From Ruminococcus sp. (GTDB lineage: Bacteria; Bacillota; Clostridia; Oscillospirales; Ruminococcaceae), in assembly GCA_003446315.1 (NCBI GenBank), contig DMBA01000262.1, forward strand, positions 1 through 8,722: a DNA stretch of 8,722 nt, in the 5' to 3' direction. The notes below the pieces were generated by a model, which did not search any database, had not been told where the DNA came from, and saw only the letters and a program-made list of their open reading frames with translations. Both the position numbers and the translations under genes were made by a program. Within the stretch, counting starts at the first letter, position 1, and each line of letters starts with the position of its first letter. Below are positions 7,401 through 8,722 of this stretch, piece after piece.

Positions 7401-7960
7401 CAAAGGTGCAGGCAACCACATGGAACACCGGCAAATTCCTTGGCTGGTATGACGGCAACACACTGCTTTCCAGCCAGCCGGAATATCGGTTTGCCGTCAA
7501 GGATCACACCACGATCACGGCAAAATTCAATGAGATCAATTTCCACAGCTACACATTGAAGGTAGAAGGCGGCGGCACGATCCAGCAGGATGAATACGAA
7601 TGGCCGGCAAATGCATCTCTGCCGATGGAAGCAACACCGGACGAAGGCTATGAATTTGTCTGCTGGACATCTTCCAACGGCGGCACATTTGAAAACGCCT
7701 CTGACAGTATCACATCGTTCACCATGCCGGATCATGACACAGAAATCACGGCACATTTCAGAAAGATCGGTGAAAAGCCTGACCTGAACAAGGATGACAC
7801 CGTCAACATGGCAGATGTCGTCATGCTGTTCCGTTATGTATCCGAGGATGCACCGGAAGCACTGGATGAAACGAAGCTGCTTGCAGCGGACATGGATGGC
7901 GACGGCACACTGACCCTGACAGATCTGAAGCTGCTGCTCGCATCGCTGACAGCAGCCTGA
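4460..7960 (+). CDS. Secreted modular protein: VWA-like domain, lipase-like alpha/beta hydrolase, beta-repeats and C-terminal type I dockerin
   Basis: The 1166-residue product has a signal peptide (cut likely after AFA at 22-24). Residues of about 36-260 resemble a von Willebrand A domain, but its metal site is degenerate: NVADK at 42-46 replaces DxSxS, and TTG replaces the usual TDG. Next, about 270-790, is a lipase class 3-like hydrolase, with YFYSDTYFL and RGGGYGAEW stretches, nucleophile elbow GYSRAGG (462-468, Ser464), likely acid Asp525 in NLSDLVPLV, and candidate His780 in AHFPEVTLAW. A beta-rich module (about 808-907) and two B-repeat-like units (about 955-1023 and 1029-1100) follow. 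The end is a dockerin with two complete calcium loops: D1108, N1110, D1112, D1119 and D1144, D1146, D1148, D1155. AGGAGG lies 6 bases before the ATG. The dockerin implies attachment to a cohesin scaffold; the ester or lipid substrate is unknown. Confidence 0.9.
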   Translation: MKKLLSMLLAAIIMMTCLPLTAFADDTVMGDNTKRYTVLLLNVADKVNFLNENEEIIYTADSAIEYVKQSAIKFLTDLVSAAGENHVAVIAYAEEARIVSNFTTSISSVRSKVNELAPEHWLSNVDAALRKADSLLDDVTEEDAVKNIILVTTGMVNAGGYNYEGQYNENTTGSGWERMDTGVRLYAYANSALATAEPIKGKSTIYVLGLFQTVAYIPEEGEPAAALFRRTARDLASFPNTFYNVTDPSKLDFAFGSITDTLLSAEGSFRYAGQINSDYDTEATYFYSDTYFLKSAKQYNPSLATMSLCLELSSWSSHDKKNWYNPRITQSQSGFWDDRLCNAKTLLLGGNPAYPDNDYDGLGFTDFQANSCWEQAPTLSSIGVCAARKQLLDSEGRQYTLIALAIRGGGYGAEWGGNFSLGETGQHEGFSTAKQQVVDFLDDYIRTLRSNESKKLKIWVTGYSRAGGTANLVAAALDFGHYFPNGTTTNLDDIYCYTFEAPQGGVASSMTRQYPNIHNILNLSDLVPLVAPSNWDFARYNHDKDIKFPTAYTSSNYATEKGYMKAELAEMGFGSFDYDIQEILNIEHYNLNLSNLRSPRHWDEIYYKTNVDVDSHTALVNGINLVAGTVIPSRKYFADNLQADVERLVMNFMNSYKAETNNYDVEADDYAIENFKKKLPELLKKEVLLDVIKPLFSPNPFKSWDDRTSEVKTRLKGHVREVFGDEFVGKNDTLMDSLIDIIVSSASTLLQQIGDSDLSSINTGLDMYQFLGAHSGMQAHFPEVTLAWVRSLDHNYNPNVPDTNPSANTRIVRINCPVDVEVLNADGERIAAMHDNTPDQSLDGIVYYYTESGEKLFYLPGDGDYTINITATDDGTLNYSVSEFNYNVLCNTRIENYYDIPIRKGDYLQADVPALDEPDTTDVLGSDADYLLEKNGAVLEADETIAGAETAGETYNVTVETEGNGGAAYCTGSSYTKGSFAKVQATTWNTGKFLGWYDGNTLLSSQPEYRFAVKDHTTITAKFNEINFHSYTLKVEGGGTIQQDEYEWPANASLPMEATPDEGYEFVCWTSSNGGTFENASDSITSFTMPDHDTEITAHFRKIGEKPDLNKDDTVNMADVVMLFRYVSEDAPEALDETKLLAADMDGDGTLTLTDLKLLLASLTAA

Positions 7961-7977
7961 TCCCCGCAAAAAAACAG

Positions 7978-8016
7978 ATCCGCACGCGGCAAAACGAACG
8001 CCGTGTGCGGATTTTT
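7978..8016 (+). terminator. Intrinsic terminator of the lipoprotein-dockerin operon
   Basis: ATCCGCACGCGGC (7978-7990) pairs with GCCGTGTGCGGAT (8000-8012) over 13 bp with one G-U pair and a 9-base loop. The right arm runs into T5 at 8012-8016. A run of seven A at 7968-7974 before the stem could also let it work on the other strand. It starts 17 bases after the stop codon. Confidence 0.92.
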
Positions 8017-8076
8017 CATTCTGAAAACAGCGGAAGCCGCCCTTACGAAGACAACTATTTGTATAATCTGCATAGA

Positions 8077-8092
8077 TTTTTACATGTAAAAA
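8077..8092. repeat. Perfect 16-bp palindrome, possible operator
   Basis: The sequence TTTTTACATGTAAAAA is fully self-complementary. It lies 41 bases upstream of the -35 box of the strong promoter at 8134. It could be a dimeric regulator site; nothing in the window identifies the regulator. Confidence 0.4.
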
Positions 8093-8133
8093 ATCACACA
8101 ATGCGCGGAACTGAACTATCTCTTTTGTTTATA

Positions 8134-8162
8134 TTGACAAATGCATTGGAATGTGCTACAAT
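8134..8162 (+). promoter_or_regulatory. Strong extended -10 promoter of the candidate small RNA
   Basis: TTGACA at 8134-8139, exactly 17 bases, then TACAAT at 8157-8162, preceded by the extended -10 TGC at 8154-8156. Transcription would start near 8169. No protein start with a ribosome binding site follows before the terminator. Confidence 0.82.
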
Positions 8163-8258
8163 ACAACCATAGAGATTCGGCAACATAGCGCAGGGTTGGG
8201 CAATCAGTTGAAAACAGTTTCTCACAGTTATGCTTTCCGTCCTCACAATTGATTTCAT

Positions 8259-8298
8259 GATGAACACAACACAAATTTTGCGATGAACACAACACAAA
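8259..8298 (+). repeat. 17-base direct repeat inside the candidate small RNA
   Basis: GATGAACACAACACAAA occurs at 8259-8275 and again at 8282-8298, a 23-base period with no mismatch. The unit is A- and C-rich with little capacity to fold, as expected of an exposed RNA loop. Confidence 0.85.
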
Positions 8299-8326
8299 AA
8301 GGAACAAACTGTGCTGCTGATTTTCG

Positions 8327-8368
8327 GAAAAAGATGGGCATATGTCAATATGCTCATCTTTTTCTTTT
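8327..8368 (+). terminator. Intrinsic terminator of the candidate small RNA
   Basis: GAAAAAGATGGGCATA (8327-8342) pairs with TATGCTCATCTTTTTC (8349-8364) over 16 bp with one G-U pair and a 6-base loop. The right arm ends in T5C and is followed by T4 (8365-8368). The A-rich left base and T-rich right base could also let it act in both directions. Confidence 0.8.
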
Positions 8369-8414
8369 ACCGGCGCATTGTGCTGCCGAACTTCTGTGCG
8401 CATCATTGCAGAGA

Positions 8415-8453
8415 CCCCCGAAAGTGTGTGATTGGCTTTCGGGGGATTTTTTT
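8415..8453 (+). terminator. Second, very strong intrinsic terminator
   Basis: CCCCCGAAAG (8415-8424) pairs perfectly with CTTTCGGGGG (8436-8445); the loop is 11 bases and T7 follows at 8447-8453. It backs up the terminator 47 bases upstream. A small hairpin, CGGCGCA-TTG-TGCTGCCG with one bulge (8371-8388), lies between the two. Confidence 0.9.
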
Positions 8454-8547
8454 ATTCTTTGATGCCGCTGCGGATCCATTTTTCAGTAACACCCTAATCA
8501 ATGCCAACAACTTAAGCAAAAGCGGCGAAGCCTAAATAAAAGTTTTG

Positions 8548-8713
8548 GTCGAGCTTTTTCAAAAGCTCGCGGAGTCCAGAGGCAGAGCCTCTGGTCGCTC
8601 ACCGCAGTGAGCGAAATACCCCGCATGCAAGGAGCTCCGCAGGGGTGAATCCGAGAAAACGATCCAGTGGATCGTTTTCCGGAGAGGGGCACCCTGCGAT
8701 AGAGGGTGCCCCT
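8548..8713. repeat. Cluster of six consecutive hairpins, probable palindromic intergenic repeat element
   Basis: The stems in order are 8550-8558 with 8561-8569 (9 bp); 8576-8583 with 8587-8594 (8 bp, 3-base loop); 8595-8602 with 8607-8614 (8 bp, 4-base loop); 8618-8622 with 8642-8646 (5 bp, enclosing the palindrome GGAGCTCC); 8655-8665 with 8669-8679 (11 bp, 3-base loop); and 8685-8695 with 8703-8713 (11 bp, 7-base loop). All stems except the short fourth are perfect. Almost every base from 8550 to 8713 is in a stem or tight loop. None has a U-tract, so they are not terminators. From memory, such palindrome clusters are frequent between genes in Ruminococcaceae; copy number cannot be judged here. 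It may extend past the right edge. Confidence 0.7.
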
Positions 8714-8722
8714 AAGTGAATT

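Larger units (their letters stand above)
8169..8368 (+). ncRNA. Candidate structured small RNA of about 200 nt, family not recognised
   Basis: The unit is defined by a near-consensus promoter (8134-8162) and an intrinsic terminator (8327-8368), giving a transcript of about 200 nt, or about 285 nt with read-through to the second terminator. Long-range pairings are visible: AATCAG (8202-8207) with CTGATT (8317-8322), and nested inside it CACAGTT (8223-8229) with AACTGTG (8307-8313). An alternative partner for the latter strand is ACAGTTT (8214-8220). The enclosed segment carries a 17-base direct repeat and little self-pairing, so it is probably single-stranded. The size and the closing-stem-with-large-loop shape are compatible with 6S-like RNA, but I see no diagnostic sequence and do not assign it. 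The only short frame inside, 18 codons from 8230, has no ribosome binding site. Confidence 0.55.
7961..8722. other. 762-base right-hand region without a credible protein gene
   Basis: Open frames on both strands here either lack ribosome binding sites or run through strong hairpins. The contents, left to right, are the operon terminator, a perfect palindrome, a strong promoter, a structured RNA-like stretch, two terminators, an uninformative stretch at 8454-8547, and a six-hairpin element. No tRNA-like fold was seen. Confidence 0.7.

Noticed and set aside
6980..8101. Long Cys-rich minus-strand frame opposite the dockerin end
   Set aside because: It overlaps the beta-repeats and dockerin, which have clear motifs, and runs through the operon terminator.
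8259..8298. CRISPR array
   Set aside because: Only two 17-base copies with a 6-base gap, no further units and no cas genes.
8169..8368. Direct assignment of the candidate RNA to 6S RNA
   Set aside because: Length and general shape fit, but the closing stem is only 6 bp and I see no diagnostic sequence; left unassigned.
8094..8406. Minus-strand frames of 87 and 96 codons opposite the candidate small RNA
   Set aside because: No ribosome binding site or matching promoter was seen, and they overlap the promoter and terminators of the plus strand.
8311..8535. Plus-strand frame of about 74 codons starting at a GTG with AAAAGGA 8 bases upstream
   Set aside because: It reads straight through two strong terminator hairpins and their T-runs, and its translation has no recognisable domain; the spacing to AAAAGGA is likely chance.
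8550..8713. Reading the hairpin cluster as terminators or an attenuator
   Set aside because: None of the six stems is followed by a U-tract and no gene follows in the window.
7961..8722. Insertion sequence remnant
   Set aside because: No transposase-like frame, no paired terminal inverted repeats and no target duplication could be seen.

Overview
The window looks like chromosomal DNA from a gut or rumen Clostridia species, most likely Ruminococcus or a close Oscillospiraceae relative. The reasons are a type I dockerin at the end of a large secreted protein, a Gram-positive lipoprotein signal, a Firmicutes-type tad pilus operon, strong Shine-Dalgarno sites and sigma-A promoters close to consensus. 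No tRNA, rRNA, insertion sequence, integrase or CRISPR array is visible.

Region 1 (1-3116, minus strand) is the front of a tad (type IVc, Flp-type) pilus operon. From a near-perfect promoter at 3088-3116 the order is tadZ/cpaE (2993-1887), tadA/cpaF (1864-479) and tadB (460 to beyond the left edge). Gaps are 22 and 18 bases, so the genes are almost certainly co-transcribed. TadZ would place the machine, TadA powers it and TadB is part of the inner-membrane platform. The platform partner and the pilin would lie to the left, outside the window.

Region 2 (2994-3658) is an AT-rich divergent intergenic stretch. It holds the tad promoter, a strong extended -10 promoter facing right, and three copies of the 10-mer TTGCCTAAAA, one facing the tad operon and two just upstream of the rightward promoter.

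Region 3 (3459-8016, plus strand) is a two-gene secretion operon. It encodes a DUF6273-type lipoprotein (3659-4438) and a 1166-residue modular exoprotein (4460-7960), the latter being signal peptide, degenerate VWA domain, lipase-like serine hydrolase, two beta-repeat modules and dockerin. An 11-bp hairpin sits between the two genes and an intrinsic terminator closes the operon. One protein would be anchored to the membrane; the other could dock onto a cohesin-bearing scaffold.

Region 4 (8017-8722) has no convincing protein gene but is rich in signals: a perfect 16-bp palindrome, a near-consensus extended -10 promoter, a structured stretch of about 200 bases carrying a 17-base direct repeat, two strong terminators in tandem, and then six consecutive hairpins running to the right edge. 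The first part is best read as an unassigned small RNA gene of about 200 nt, the last as a palindromic intergenic repeat element.
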